DNA from: Bifidobacterium tsurumiense
GTDB taxonomy: Bacteria; Actinomycetota; Actinomycetes; Actinomycetales; Bifidobacteriaceae
Assembly (NCBI RefSeq): GCF_000741765.1
Contig: NZ_JGZU01000009.1
Span: 1 to 64,000, forward strand
Reading direction: 5' to 3'
DNA: 64,000 nt
A program made the translations under genes and the position numbers. Positions 48,001 to 59,471 of this stretch are shown in pieces. The notes beneath the pieces were generated by a model. It saw only the letters and a program-made list of their open reading frames with translations, did no database searches and had not been told where the DNA came from. The stretch's first letter is position 1; each line of letters starts with the position of its first letter.

Positions 48001-48965
48001 ATGACGGAACGACTGCGGCATATGCTGCGCGATGATGATATCAACCATGAAGAGCAGAAGCAGATCCTGTCATTGGGCATGCATTTTAGGAAGATCGGTT
48101 CTATCACCGTCCCTTTGAAGGGCCACAGGCGGTTGCTGTGCTCTTTGATAAGCCAAGCACCCGCACGCGCTCGAGCTTCTCGGTCGGTGTGGCTGAATTG
48201 GGTGGCTATCCTTTGGTCATCGACAAGTCCGGCTCCCAGCTTGGCCGTGGCGAACCGGTTGCAGATACCACACGGGTGCTGACCCGTATGACTTCGGTTC
48301 TGGTGTGGCGCACATTCGGCCAGGAACGCATTGAGGAAATGGCGCAATATGCCACCGTTCCTGTGGTGAACGCACTAACAGACAGCTTCCATCCTTGTCA
48401 GGTTTTGGCTGATTTCCTCACGATTGCACAAATGCGTGGGGGAGTTGATGCGCTCGAGGGCATGACCATTGCCTATGTTGGCGATGGTGCGAATAATATG
48501 GCCAATTCGTATTTGCTTGCTGGTGCTACCGCTGGTATGCATGTGCGAATTGCAGGCCCGAATGGTTTCCTCCCTGCCGCCAATATCGTGGAAGATGCCA
48601 AACGAATCGCTGCGGCAAATGGTGGTTCGATTGTTGTGACCACTGATGCGCGTAAGGCAGTTGCCGATGCGGATTGCGTGTTCACTGATACATGGGTGTC
48701 AATGGGCGAAGAGGCGGAATATGCCATACGTTCCAAGCCATTCTGGCCGTATCAGGTCAATGATGAACTCATGTCATTGGCCAAGCCCGATGCATTGTTC
48801 CAGCATTGCTTGCCGGCATATCGCGGCAAAGAGGTGACTTCTTCGGTTATCGACGGTCCTCAATCAGTGGTGTGGGATGAAGCCGAGAACCGCCTGCATG
48901 CGCAGAAAGCTTTGCTCACCTGGCTTATTGGTTGGCAGCGTGAAGACGAAAGCCTGATGCGTTGA
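48001..48965 (+). pseudogene. argF: Ornithine carbamoyltransferase with a one-base frameshift near the N-terminus
   Basis: Would make citrulline from ornithine and carbamoyl phosphate. ATG at 48001 follows AAAGGAAAAGAG and gives LRHMLRDDDINHEEQKQILSLGMHFRK, then leaves the family pattern. In the next frame the sequence continues DRFYHRPFEGPQAVAVLFDKP and STRTRSSFSVGVAELGG, the carbamoyl-phosphate motif, through FHPCQVLADFLT, VGDGANNMANS, DTWVSMGEE and the ornithine loop HCLPAYRGKEVT. Restoring one A at about 48091 (AAG to AAAG) joins the two into a normal protein of about 321 residues. Without it the gene is broken, which would interrupt an otherwise complete arginine pathway. The 3' end overlaps argR by one base. 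Confidence 0.93.
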
Positions 48966-49501
48966 TGAGCGAATCGGTTCCATCCCTCCAACGTCCTGCC
49001 AGTCGCGCTGCACGTCTCAGCGCGATTGAGCAGGCGCTTGCAAACCATATCATCACTTCGCAGTCGCAGCTTTCTCAGATATTGGCGGATGAGGGCATTG
49101 AGGTCACCCAAGCCACCCTGAGCCGCGACCTGGATGAAATGCATGCCACCAAGACGAGATTGCAAGACGGATCCACCGCATACGTGGTTGCTGATCAGCC
49201 ACAGCCTCAAATTCAGCCAGCAAGCCTGTCAACAGCCAAGGTGGAACAGCAGATGTCCCGTGTGCTTTCCGGTTTGGTGACTTCTGTGGCTGCGGCTCGC
49301 AATTTGATGGTCGTGCACACGCCTTCAGGCGCCGCTCAATATGTTGCCAGCGTGCTTGACAAGCAGCCTATGGAGGATGTTTTGGGGACCATAGCCGGTG
49401 ATGACACGGTCATGGTGGTCTGCGTTGATGATGAATCTGCAACCCAGCGTACGCAATGGCTTTTGGAGATAGCTTCGACCGGTCAAAGTGCTACTGCGTA
49501 A
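48965..49501 (+). CDS. argR: Arginine repressor ArgR
   Basis: A 178-residue regulator. N-terminal winged helix: [44 protein letters not shown], with the recognition segment TQATLSRDL, then a Gln/Pro/Ser hinge. The C-terminal oligomerisation and arginine-binding domain has [14 protein letters not shown] and [14 protein letters not shown], the last holding the arginine-contacting Asp pair. Start ATG overlaps the argF stop (TGATG). Embedded in the operon it controls; ARG boxes lie before argC and argG. Confidence 0.95.
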   Translation: MSESVPSLQRPASRAARLSAIEQALANHIITSQSQLSQILADEGIEVTQATLSRDLDEMHATKTRLQDGSTAYVVADQPQPQIQPASLSTAKVEQQMSRVLSGLVTSVAAARNLMVVHTPSGAAQYVASVLDKQPMEDVLGTIAGDDTVMVVCVDDESATQRTQWLLEIASTGQSATA

Positions 49502-49518
49502 AGGCGACGCACCGATAG

Positions 49519-49556
49519 TGTATATATATGCAGGGTGTTGTATATTCTAGTGCATA
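49519..49556 (+). promoter_or_regulatory. ARG boxes before argG
   Basis: TGTATATATATGCA (49519-49532) matches the argC palindrome with one mismatch per half. A looser second site, TGTATA...TGCATA, spans 49539-49556. They cover the likely promoter of argG and suggest a separate ArgR-controlled transcript for argGH. Confidence 0.65.
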
Positions 49557-49577
49557 CCATGTTATGAAAGGGTCGTG

Positions 49578-50816
49578 ATGAGCGATAAGAATCGTATTGT
49601 TCTGGCATATTCCGGAGGTTTGGATACTTCGGTGGCAATTCCGTTCCTAAAGGAACGCACCGGTAAGGACGTCGTTGCCGTGTCTCTTGATGTCGGCCAG
49701 GGTGGGGAAAGCCTGGAAACCATCAAGCAGCGCGCCTTGGATTGCGGCGCCGTTGAGGCGTATGTCGTTGATGCGCGCGAAGAATTTGCCGATGAGTACT
49801 GCATGCTGGCGCTGAAGGCCAATGCGATGTACGAAGGCGTGTATCCTTTGGTCTCCGCACTTTCTCGTCCTTTGATCACCAAGCATCTGGTCCGTGCCGC
49901 CCACCAGTTCGGAGCCGATACCATCTCTCATGGTTGCACAGGCAAGGGCAATGATCAGGTTCGTTTTGAGGTTTCCATCCAGTCGATCGATCCGACGTTG
50001 AAGGCTATCAGCCCGATCCGTGATCTTTCGCTGACCCGCGATGTGGAAATCCAGTTCGCCAAGGACCACCAGCTGCCGATCGTGCAGACTGAAAAGAGCC
50101 CATATTCCATTGATCAGAATGTTTGGGGCCGCGCAATCGAAACCGGCTTCCTTGAGGATCCGTGGAATGCGCCGACCAAGGATTGCTACGCATACACCGA
50201 TGATCCTGCATTCCCACCGGTTGAGGATGAAGTGGTTATTGAGTTCAAGCAGGGCATTCCCGTGAAGATCGACGGTCGTGACGTTACTCCTCTGCAGGCC
50301 ATTGAGGAGATGAATCGCCGTGCCGGCGCCCAGGGCATTGGCCGCATTGATTTGATTGAGGACCGTCTGGTCGGCATCAAGTCCAGGGAGCTGTATGAGG
50401 CTCCTGGTGCAGTCGCACTGATCACAGCGCACCAAGAGCTGGAAAACAGCTGCCTCGAACGTGAACAGCACCGCATCAAGCGCGATATCGACAAGCGTTG
50501 GGGTGAGCTGGTGTACGATGCCCAGTGGTTCTCTCCGGCAGTGCGTTCGCTCAATGCCTTCATTGAGGAAACGCAGCGTTATGTTTCCGGTGAGATTCGC
50601 ATGACCATGCATGGCGGTCGAGCAGTGGTCACCGGTCGCCGCTCTGACACTTCGCTATATGACTACAATCTGGCCACATATGATTCCGGTGACAGCTTCG
50701 ATCAGAACGCATCCGTCGGATTCATCGAGATCTACGGCCTGCCGAGCAAGGTGGCTGCAGCTCGCGATGTGAAATTCGGCAATGGAATCGAAGTGCCTGA
50801 AAACACCGTCAAATAA
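49578..50816 (+). CDS. argG: Argininosuccinate synthase
   Basis: Joins citrulline and aspartate using ATP. 412 residues. The N-terminal PP-loop is [28 protein letters not shown] and the citrulline/aspartate site follow, with [17 protein letters not shown] and later [17 protein letters not shown] near the C-terminus. Start ATG at 49578 is five bases after AAAGGG; a GTG one codon earlier is less likely. A strong terminator separates it from argH. Confidence 0.96.
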   Translation: MSDKNRIVLAYSGGLDTSVAIPFLKERTGKDVVAVSLDVGQGGESLETIKQRALDCGAVEAYVVDAREEFADEYCMLALKANAMYEGVYPLVSALSRPLITKHLVRAAHQFGADTISHGCTGKGNDQVRFEVSIQSIDPTLKAISPIRDLSLTRDVEIQFAKDHQLPIVQTEKSPYSIDQNVWGRAIETGFLEDPWNAPTKDCYAYTDDPAFPPVEDEVVIEFKQGIPVKIDGRDVTPLQAIEEMNRRAGAQGIGRIDLIEDRLVGIKSRELYEAPGAVALITAHQELENSCLEREQHRIKRDIDKRWGELVYDAQWFSPAVRSLNAFIEETQRYVSGEIRMTMHGGRAVVTGRRSDTSLYDYNLATYDSGDSFDQNASVGFIEIYGLPSKVAAARDVKFGNGIEVPENTVK

Positions 50817-50828
50817 GTTACGGTCATG

Positions 50829-50864
50829 AGTGCCGGCGGGTTCACATCACATCCCGCCGGCACT
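50829..50864 (+). terminator. Terminator after argG
   Basis: A perfect 12-bp GC-rich stem (AGTGCCGGCGGG at 50829-50840 with 50853-50864), loop of 12, followed by TGTCAT. With such a strong stem argH may need its own promoter or partial read-through. Confidence 0.8.
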
Positions 50865-50947
50865 TGTCATATCCATTCCGCAAGGAGTTGGAAGTCCGAA
50901 TTGTCGCATCGCTCATGCACTATCCAAGGTAGATGCGAATTACTTGA

Positions 50948-52450
<1,503 letters not shown>

Positions 52451-52501
52451 TTCACCGGAGTCGCCGATGCTGATAGCATTGCACTGCAGGAAAGGGGAGA
52501 T

Positions 52502-52954
52502 ATGAAGCTGTATTCATATGGTTATCTCACCAATCAAAGTGCCATAAACAATGGCATACAAATCGCCATGACTGCGGTTATGGTGCTTCTGCTGTGTGCT
52601 TCGCTTTTCAGATTGTACAAAACCCATGGCGAGGTGAAATATCGCGAATTGTCCTTGATTCTCATAGTCGGACTCCTCATTATGGGATTCATCAAATTCG
52701 ATGAATTCCAGCAGGAGACAGCGAAGGAGAGCAGATTCGCGAACGCTGCTCAAGTGGTCGAATCGGTTGCCAAAAAGCTTGAGGTAGACACCGACAAGGT
52801 GTATATCAGCAGTGCTTCTTCATTGGATGGCACGCTTATTGCAGTGGACAACCATTATTACCGCATTGTCGCATCAGATAACAGCGATGACGGCTACGTC
52901 CTGGAATCCATCACCTTGAAGAACCCTGATATCGAGCTTGTGGAGGCGCAATAA
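52502..52954 (+). CDS. DUF3290 family membrane protein
   Basis: A 150-residue protein with two N-terminal membrane helices (IQIAMTAVMVLLLCASLF and LSLILIVGLLIMGFIKF) and a soluble C-terminal domain (VAKKLEVDTDKVYISSASSLDGTLIAVDNHYYRIVASD). DUF3290 proteins are known to me mainly from lactobacilli and other Firmicutes, nearly always next to a DUF421 gene, as here. Start ATG follows AAAGGGGAGAT. Its stop overlaps the next start by one base, so the two are co-translated. Function unknown. Confidence 0.85.
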   Translation: MKLYSYGYLTNQSAINNGIQIAMTAVMVLLLCASLFRLYKTHGEVKYRELSLILIVGLLIMGFIKFDEFQQETAKESRFANAAQVVESVAKKLEVDTDKVYISSASSLDGTLIAVDNHYYRIVASDNSDDGYVLESITLKNPDIELVEAQ

Positions 52955-53589
52955 TGGTCAACTTGTCATATCTTGACATCGCAATAAAGCTTGCATTGGG
53001 TCTTTTGTCATTGGTATTCGTCATCAACGTCTCCGGCAAAGGCAATCTTGCGCCATCCTCGGCAACCGATCAGGTCCAGAATTATGTGTTGGGCGGTATC
53101 GTCGGCGGTGTGATTTACAGCACCTCGGTCACCATAGTGCAATACATCATCATTTTGCTTATCTGGCTGGGTCTGGTGTTGTTACTCAAATGGGCGAAAT
53201 CGAGCAGTTCTGTCGTCAAACGGATTATGGATGGCGAGCCGGTAATTTTGATTCAACGAGGCGATCTTGATGTGGAAGCATGTCGTCATGCCGGGTTAAC
53301 CGCACAGGAAGTGGCCTTTAAACTGCGTTCGCAAGGTGTCTACAGTATCCGCGAGGTGAAAAGGGCTGTTTTGGAGCAGAACGGTCAGCTCATCATCGTG
53401 AAGGCCGGTGAAGAAAATCCCAAATATCCTGTGATCACGGATGGCAGTATCCAGACCAATGTTCTGGAAATGGTTGAGCACGATGAGGAATGGCTGACTG
53501 CAAGGCTGAAGGATATGGGATATGACAATATCTCGGATATCTTCCTCGCGGAATATGACCACGGCAATCTAACCGTGGTGACCTACTGA
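52954..53589 (+). CDS. DUF421 (YetF-like) membrane protein
   Basis: A 211-residue protein with three N-terminal membrane helices (IAIKLALGLLSLVFVINV, VLGGIVGGVIYSTSVTIV, IILLIWLGLVLLLKW) followed by the conserved DUF421 soluble domain: VVKRIMDGEPVILIQRGDLDVEACRHAGLTAQEVAFKLRSQGVYSIREVKRAVLEQNGQLIIV. Partner of the DUF3290 protein before it. YetF proteins have been linked to spore germination in Bacillus, but the role in non-spore-formers is unknown. Possible lateral origin with its neighbours. Confidence 0.88.
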   Translation: MVNLSYLDIAIKLALGLLSLVFVINVSGKGNLAPSSATDQVQNYVLGGIVGGVIYSTSVTIVQYIIILLIWLGLVLLLKWAKSSSSVVKRIMDGEPVILIQRGDLDVEACRHAGLTAQEVAFKLRSQGVYSIREVKRAVLEQNGQLIIVKAGEENPKYPVITDGSIQTNVLEMVEHDEEWLTARLKDMGYDNISDIFLAEYDHGNLTVVTY

Positions 53590-53973
53590 CATCATCAGCC
53601 TGATGCCTGTTGACCAGCGCGAAACGGCTGGTGAAATGCACAATAAGAATGTGAGCTTCCTCTCGTTATGAAGTTGCGAGGATGATGCCGTAAATCTAAT
53701 ATCAAGCTGCGCATCCAGGCTGTGACGTCGTGATGTTCTCACATCAAGAAACGGTATTATTGCAAGGTTTAACGCCATGCATAGAGAGATGTGCATAGGT
53801 GCATGTTCAACACCTAACGTCAAGATATCTTCTTTGTTGCATACAGGGAAATCACAGGTTTTGCTCTGTTATTGTGATGAATGAGGTTCATAATCTGAAG
53901 ACACATGGATGAGGTCGTCTCATGGGTCATCGGGTTCGGTGGCTGGGGCGGCAACAACCGGATCAAGGAGTAA
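53590..53973 (+). other. Gap without gene between DUF421 and malolactic enzyme genes
   Basis: No supported ORF. A 6-bp hairpin ACCAGC/GCTGGT (53613-53632) lies 24 bases after the stop and could be a weak terminator. The rest probably holds the promoter of the next gene, which has AAGGAG before its start. Confidence 0.35.
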
Positions 53974-53976
53974 ATG

Positions 53977-55617
53977 ATGGAACAGAATAAAACCTCATTT
54001 GAATTGTTGAATGATCCATTTTTGAACAAGGGGACTGCGTTCACTCTCGATGAACGTGAACGGTACGGATTGGTTGGGTTGCTTCCTCCATATGTTCAGA
54101 CCTTGGAAGAACAAGTCAAGCAGGCGTATCTCAACTATCAGGGGCAGCATGATGATGTGGCTCGACGTCATTATCTGATGAATCTGTTCAGCCGCAATCG
54201 CACACTGTTCTACGCTCTATTCGCCGACCACGTCGCTGAATTCATGCCAGTGGTGTATGACCCTGTTATCGCCCAGGATATCAAGCGGTATAGCGAGTTT
54301 TACATCGAACCGCAGAACGCGGTGTTCCTTGATGCCACCAGGCCGCAAGACATTGAATCCGCACTGAAGCTGGGCGCGGACGGACGCGATATCGATATCA
54401 TTGTGGTCACCGACGCCGAAGGTATTCTTGGCATTGGTGACTGGGGAACCAATGGCGTGGAAATCTCTGTCGGCAAGCTTATGGTCTACACCGCCGCAGC
54501 CGGCATTGATCCGGCCCGCGTCCTGCCTGTTGTCATCGACGCCGGCACGAACCGCCAATCCTTGCTGGACGATCCGATGTATCTGGGAACTCGTCACACC
54601 CGTATTGATGACGACACCTATTATTCCTTCCTCGACAAGTTCGTTCAGGAAGCTGAACGTCAATTCCCGAATCTCTACCTGCATTTCGAAGACTTCGGTC
54701 GCTCACATGCCGCAGTGCTGCTGGATAAGTACGCTGACACATATCCAGTCTTCAATGATGACATCGAAGGAACCGGAATCATTACACTGGCCGGTATCTT
54801 GGGAGCGCTGAACATTACAGGAGGCAAGCTGCTGGATCAGCGGTATCTGTGCTTCGGCGCCGGCACCGCAGGATGCGGCATTGCTGAGCGTGTGTATCAG
54901 GAAATGGTTGACAACGGTCTGAGTGAGGAAGAGGCACGTTCGCACTTCTACCTCATCGATAAGCAGGGACTGCTCTTCGACGACATGAGTGACCTGACCG
55001 AAAAGCAACGTCCTTTTGCTCGCAAGCGCAGTGAATTCGCCAATGCGGACAAGCTGACCACCTTGCAGGCCGTGGTCGACGAGATTCATCCGACCATTAT
55101 GGTGGGAACCTCAACGATGTCTGGAGCATTTACCGAAGATGTGGTGCGTAGCATGGCGGCCCATTGCGAACGCCCGATGATCTTCCCTCTGTCCAACCCA
55201 ACGGAGTTGGCGGAGGCCAAGGCCAAGGACCTTATTGAATGGACTGATGGCAAGGCATTGGTCGCTACCGGCATTCCTTCGGAACCAATCGAATACAAGG
55301 GTGTCAGCTATGAAATCGGCCAGGCCAACAATGCCTTGATCTATCCGGGACTCGGTTTGGGTGTCATTGCAGCACATTCCCGACTGCTCACGGATACCAT
55401 GATCTCGCAGGCAGCGCACTCACTGGGTGGCATTGTTGATGCTTCGAAGCCGGGCGCCGCCGTGTTGCCTCCAGTTTCCAAGCTGACCGAATTCTCGCAT
55501 ACCGTCGCTATGGCAGTTGCGAAGCAAGCCATCAAGGAAGGACTCAACCGAGTCGATATTCCGGATGTCGAAGAGGCCGTGCGCAGCCATACATGGACAC
55601 CTCGATATGATGACTAG
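53977..55617 (+). CDS. mleS: Malolactic enzyme / NAD-dependent malic enzyme
   Basis: A 546-residue member of the malic enzyme family. From memory it closely parallels lactic-acid-bacterial malolactic enzymes: [13 protein letters not shown] near the N-terminus, [56 protein letters not shown], the metal site in EDFGRSHAA and [15 protein letters not shown], the NAD site [16 protein letters not shown], and [15 protein letters not shown]. Malolactic enzyme turns L-malate into lactate and CO2; malic enzyme gives pyruvate. Sequence alone does not separate the two. No mleR regulator or malate permease is adjacent. ATG at 53977 is six bases after AAGGAG (53974 is an alternative). Confidence 0.85.
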   Translation: MEQNKTSFELLNDPFLNKGTAFTLDERERYGLVGLLPPYVQTLEEQVKQAYLNYQGQHDDVARRHYLMNLFSRNRTLFYALFADHVAEFMPVVYDPVIAQDIKRYSEFYIEPQNAVFLDATRPQDIESALKLGADGRDIDIIVVTDAEGILGIGDWGTNGVEISVGKLMVYTAAAGIDPARVLPVVIDAGTNRQSLLDDPMYLGTRHTRIDDDTYYSFLDKFVQEAERQFPNLYLHFEDFGRSHAAVLLDKYADTYPVFNDDIEGTGIITLAGILGALNITGGKLLDQRYLCFGAGTAGCGIAERVYQEMVDNGLSEEEARSHFYLIDKQGLLFDDMSDLTEKQRPFARKRSEFANADKLTTLQAVVDEIHPTIMVGTSTMSGAFTEDVVRSMAAHCERPMIFPLSNPTELAEAKAKDLIEWTDGKALVATGIPSEPIEYKGVSYEIGQANNALIYPGLGLGVIAAHSRLLTDTMISQAAHSLGGIVDASKPGAAVLPPVSKLTEFSHTVAMAVAKQAIKEGLNRVDIPDVEEAVRSHTWTPRYDD

Positions 55618-55640
55618 TTCAATGTGTTGTGACTAATTGA

Positions 55641-55683
55641 GATGCCGCGATAATCCGAGTTGAGCCCGGAGCGTCGCGGCATC
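55641..55683 (+). terminator. Terminator after the malolactic enzyme gene
   Basis: GATGCCGCGA (55641-55650) pairs with TCGCGGCATC (55674-55683), perfect 10 bp with a long loop. The following bases up to 55955 show no gene and no T-box core motif before tyrS. Confidence 0.6.
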
Positions 55684-55955
55684 GTCATGCCAGTGTGACA
55701 AATATCTGCTTGCCTGACGTATCACTGCGTTCCCTGATGAGATAACTCGCAGCTATCAGCAAACATTTTCAATACGGCAATAAGTCTATGGCGACGATGC
55801 CTTTCATATGTCTTAACTCATACATCTTCTTATGCGCCATCATGTGACACTGCAGAGCCGTTGTCGAAAGGCACGCAAGTGTCTCCCTCTGCTGAGAAAC
55901 TTAATAGGCTTGAATGCATGTTGATATTACACAATTTGATAGGGAGATAGTACTG

Positions 55956-57281
55956 ATGGCTCACGTCACCAATTTCAAGGAAGCAGGGTTCGATTCCCTC
56001 TTCGATGAGTTGCAATGGCGCGGGTTGATTTCCCAGTCCACGGACCAGGAACAACTCGCAGCGGCATTGGATGGAGAGCCAATCACATATTATTGCGGTT
56101 TCGACCCGACCGCAGCATCCCTGCATATAGGCAATCTTGTTCAGTTGATTAATATGCGTCATCTCCAGGCCGCAGGTCATCATCCGATCGCTTTGGTCGG
56201 TGGCGCCACCGGTTTGATCGGGGATCCTCGTCAATCCGGCGAACGCACGTTGAATCCGAAGGAAGTCGTATCCCAGTGGGCACAGCGACTGAAATCCCAG
56301 ATCGGGCGCATTCTCGAGACTTCAGGAGAAAATCCCGTCCAATTCGTAAGCAATTACGAATGGACTGCGGATATGTCGGTTATCGATTTCCTGCGTGATG
56401 TCGGCAAGAATTTCCGGTTGGGCACGATGCTGGCAAAGGACACCGTTGCGCGTCGCCTGAATTCGGAAGAGGGCATTTCCTTTACTGAGTTCAGCTATCA
56501 GGTGTTGCAAGGCAATGATTTCCTACACTTGTTTGACGCATACAACTGCACGCTTCAATTGGGTGGTTCGGATCAGTGGGGCAATCTCACTTCGGGACTT
56601 GATCTGATTCGCAAGGTGCGTGGCGCAACCGTCAATGTCTTCACGAGCCCCATCATCACTGATAGCCAAGGCAAGAAGTTCGGCAAGTCCGAGGGCAATG
56701 CGATGTGGATCGATCCCACCATGCTCAGCCCATACAAGTTCTACCAGTTCTGGTTCAATCAGCCCGATGGGGAAGTGGAGAAGCTGCTGCGTGCTTTCAC
56801 ATTCCTCCCCAAAGCTGAAATTGAGCGACTTGCACAGGAGGTTCAGAACAACCCTGGTGCTCGAGAGGCGCAGCGCACTTTGGCATGGGAAGTGACCAGT
56901 TTCGTGCATGGAGAGCAGGCGACTCAACAGGCCATCGATGCAGCCGCGGCATTATTCGGACGTGGTGCGGAACTTGCAAGCATCGATGAGAGCACATTGG
57001 AAGCGGCGCTTGATGGTTTGAAGATCGCTGACGAAAACGGTGACAAGCAATTTGCCGCTGGTGCAGTCGGTGAGCGCGTCACCGAAGCCGGCGTCAATGC
57101 AGGATTGTTCAAGTCCATTTCCGAAGCACGCAAGACCATAGCTTCCGGTGGTGTGTACCTGAATAATCAACGTGTTGAAGATGCGGAACGAACCATGGAA
57201 GAGGCGGATTTCCTGCAGGGACGATTTGCTGTGATCCGTCGAGGCAAGAAGGCTCTGGGCGTTGTGGAGCGCCATCAGTAA
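55956..57281 (+). CDS. tyrS: Tyrosyl-tRNA synthetase
   Basis: A 441-residue class I synthetase. [19 protein letters not shown] carries the HIGH-equivalent HIGN; the tyrosine pocket is in [26 protein letters not shown] carries the KMSKS-equivalent KFGKS. The C-terminal S4-like domain has [20 protein letters not shown]. Start ATG (before [10 protein letters not shown]) follows AGGGAGATAGTACTG; a longer frame is less likely. Core gene. Confidence 0.96.
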   Translation: MAHVTNFKEAGFDSLFDELQWRGLISQSTDQEQLAAALDGEPITYYCGFDPTAASLHIGNLVQLINMRHLQAAGHHPIALVGGATGLIGDPRQSGERTLNPKEVVSQWAQRLKSQIGRILETSGENPVQFVSNYEWTADMSVIDFLRDVGKNFRLGTMLAKDTVARRLNSEEGISFTEFSYQVLQGNDFLHLFDAYNCTLQLGGSDQWGNLTSGLDLIRKVRGATVNVFTSPIITDSQGKKFGKSEGNAMWIDPTMLSPYKFYQFWFNQPDGEVEKLLRAFTFLPKAEIERLAQEVQNNPGAREAQRTLAWEVTSFVHGEQATQQAIDAAAALFGRGAELASIDESTLEAALDGLKIADENGDKQFAAGAVGERVTEAGVNAGLFKSISEARKTIASGGVYLNNQRVEDAERTMEEADFLQGRFAVIRRGKKALGVVERHQ

Positions 57282-57434
57282 TTCCATATCCATAGTGGAC
57301 TAGGCAATATCAAACTCACAGACGGAGCCTGATGCATCATGGCGCGTTCTCGCAAGGAACGGGATGGTGTAGGACAGTGCTCATGAGATAAGCACATATG
57401 CGGTAACCCCGTGATTGTAGAAAAGGAATAAGGC

Positions 57435-59459
57435 ATGGCAGAGGAACGGCGCACATCGCGCGGATCATACGGTGCACACCGTGGCAATAACGGCGGAAAC
57501 CGTCGTGGCAAGTCATTCGGCGGTCATTCAGGCCGTGGAGGATCTTCGTTTGGCGGAAGGCGTGGATCGGACTTCCGCAAATCCCGTTATCAGTCGGATG
57601 GCGAGGGCAGAAGGGATCGCAATCCTCGTCGTGACGGCGAAAGGAATGAATGCGACGAACGTCGTTCATATGACCGCGGATACGGACAGGGACGTGGTGA
57701 GCGTTCCGGCTTCCACGGTGGTCGTGACGGGAACCCGCGCTATCGTTCCGGCGGTCAGCGCCACGATTACCGTGACTCCGGTCGTCATGACAATGGTGAC
57801 CGCCGCGAATTCCAGCGTGATGGTGAACGCTCGGGCTTCCGCAAAGATGGTGAGCGCAGGTCGGATTTCAAGCGTGGTGGCGACCGTCGCGATTTCCGTG
57901 GAAACGGACGAGGCTTCCGCAAAGATGGTGACCGCCGCAATTGGCGGGACGGTGATAATCGTCGTGGCGGTTTCCGCTCCGATCGCGGTCGTGACGATTC
58001 GCGTGGTGGAGAGGGTCGTGACTTCCGCAATAACGACCAGCGTCGTGACTTCCGTCGTGATGGTGAGTCCCGTGGTTTCAAGGATGGCGGAGACCGTCGT
58101 GGATTCCGCGGACGTGATGGTGAGCGTCGAGAAGGCGGCAATGGTCGTTTCGGTGGGGATCGTCGCCGCAACGGGGATCGCCGTTTCAATGACAGGCGTC
58201 AAGGCGGTAACTACCGTCGCGATGACAAGAAGTTTGATCGTCGCGACGACCATCGTGATTTCCGCCGTGACGGAGAGCATCGTGGGGGACGTCGTGATGA
58301 CGATCGCCGCGATTTTAGAAGAGACGGCGAGCGTCGTGATTTCAAGGATCAGGCACGACGCAACTCCGATGGAACGATTTCATTCCCTTCGCAGAACCCG
58401 TACACTCACCGTCGCGAAGGCGAGCCAAAGATGCCGAAGGGCATGGAATGGTCGATGCTTTCCACTGAGGAGCGCGAGCGCCTGCGTGGTCTCTCCAAAG
58501 AGCATGCAGAGAATATAGGTTTGCATATTCTTGCGGCGTATTCCTTGGAAGAGCAGGATCCACAGGGAGCATTGGCACACGCCAAATGGGTTGCCAAGCA
58601 GGCATCTCGTATAGATTTCGCCCGTGAAACCCTAGCGTTCATCGCATATCGTCAAGGTGATTACAAACTTGCTCTGCGTGAACTGCGTACCGCATATCGC
58701 ATGAACGGATATCTGGACTATCTTCCATTCATCGCCGACTGCGAGCGTGGTCTGGGCAATCCGAAGAAGGCCATTGAAATCGGATCTTCGGATGACGCCA
58801 AGCAGCTGCGCGGCGAAGCCAAGGTGGAAATGTTCCTGGTATACGCGGGTGCTTTGGCTGATATGAAGCTGTGGGACAAGGCCATTGATCTGGTGCATAC
58901 TGTGGCACGTTCCAAGGGCCTTGCGGGTGCTTACCGCATGCGTGCCATACAGGCGGAGCAGTATTTCCTCGAAGAGGCGGGCCGTGGTGAGGAAGCGGTC
59001 GAGCTTGATCAGCTTCTCGACAAGCTTGAACTGCAGTACGCCGATGCCGATGAAGACGAAACCGATGAAAATGTGGTTATCGATTATGATCTCGCCAATC
59101 TGAGCGAGGATCTTCTTGAAGAGGCCGGCATCACCGAGGACGATGCACAGTATGCTCCGGATGACTTCGGAATGGAGGAATCTGACGACATCGAGGATTC
59201 CGATGAGTCGGATGAAACCGACGACTCTGCAGAAGATGCCGAGGTTCCTGAGGCTATCCGCGCACAGGTTCAGGGCGAAGACGTGCCCGATGAGAGCGAA
59301 TCCTCCGATGATGAGGAAACGCTGCCTGCCCGTGAAACCGAAGCGGGTGCCGATGCTGAAGAAGACCCGGTTGTGACCGCCGATGATTCCGAGGCGACCG
59401 AGGACGAATCGGAGCAGTCTGATGAAGGCTCCGATCAAGACGAAACCGAAAACGAATAG
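57435..59459 (+). CDS. RGG-like basic, TPR and acidic-tail protein, unknown role
   Basis: 674 residues in three parts. Residues 1 to about 315 are almost entirely Arg, Gly, Asp, Phe and Glu in loose repeats such as DFRRDGERRGF, GDRRDFRGNG and FRKDGDRRNWRDG: a very basic, disordered, RGG-like region. About 330-520 is a TPR-like helical domain (LSKEHAENIGLHILAAYSLEEQDPQGALAHAKWVAKQASR, ALRELRTAYRMNGYLDYLPFIADCERGLGNPKKAIEIG). About 535-674 is extremely acidic (EDSDESDETDDSAEDAEVPEA). Opposite charges at the two ends suggest RNA binding, self-association or condensate formation; this is inference. Start follows AAAGGAATAAGGC. The codon pattern of the repeats creates long antisense open frames that should be ignored. 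I recall similar proteins after tyrS in bifidobacteria. Confidence 0.85.
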   Translation: MAEERRTSRGSYGAHRGNNGGNRRGKSFGGHSGRGGSSFGGRRGSDFRKSRYQSDGEGRRDRNPRRDGERNECDERRSYDRGYGQGRGERSGFHGGRDGNPRYRSGGQRHDYRDSGRHDNGDRREFQRDGERSGFRKDGERRSDFKRGGDRRDFRGNGRGFRKDGDRRNWRDGDNRRGGFRSDRGRDDSRGGEGRDFRNNDQRRDFRRDGESRGFKDGGDRRGFRGRDGERREGGNGRFGGDRRRNGDRRFNDRRQGGNYRRDDKKFDRRDDHRDFRRDGEHRGGRRDDDRRDFRRDGERRDFKDQARRNSDGTISFPSQNPYTHRREGEPKMPKGMEWSMLSTEERERLRGLSKEHAENIGLHILAAYSLEEQDPQGALAHAKWVAKQASRIDFARETLAFIAYRQGDYKLALRELRTAYRMNGYLDYLPFIADCERGLGNPKKAIEIGSSDDAKQLRGEAKVEMFLVYAGALADMKLWDKAIDLVHTVARSKGLAGAYRMRAIQAEQYFLEEAGRGEEAVELDQLLDKLELQYADADEDETDENVVIDYDLANLSEDLLEEAGITEDDAQYAPDDFGMEESDDIEDSDESDETDDSAEDAEVPEAIRAQVQGEDVPDESESSDDEETLPARETEAGADAEEDPVVTADDSEATEDESEQSDEGSDQDETENE

Positions 59460-59471
59460 GAGTAGTTGCAT

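Noticed and set aside
53569-53823. Minus-strand ORF in the gap after the DUF421 gene
   Set aside because: No start signal, overlaps the DUF421 3' end, and the product has no coherent pattern.
55684-55955. T-box leader before tyrS
   Set aside because: The AGGGTGGNACCGCG core is absent and no specifier-loop/antiterminator arrangement is visible.
57666-58280. Long minus-strand open frames under the Arg/Gly-rich gene
   Set aside because: They are a by-product of repeated CGT/GGT codons on the + strand; the products are Thr/Ile/Val low-complexity with no start signal.
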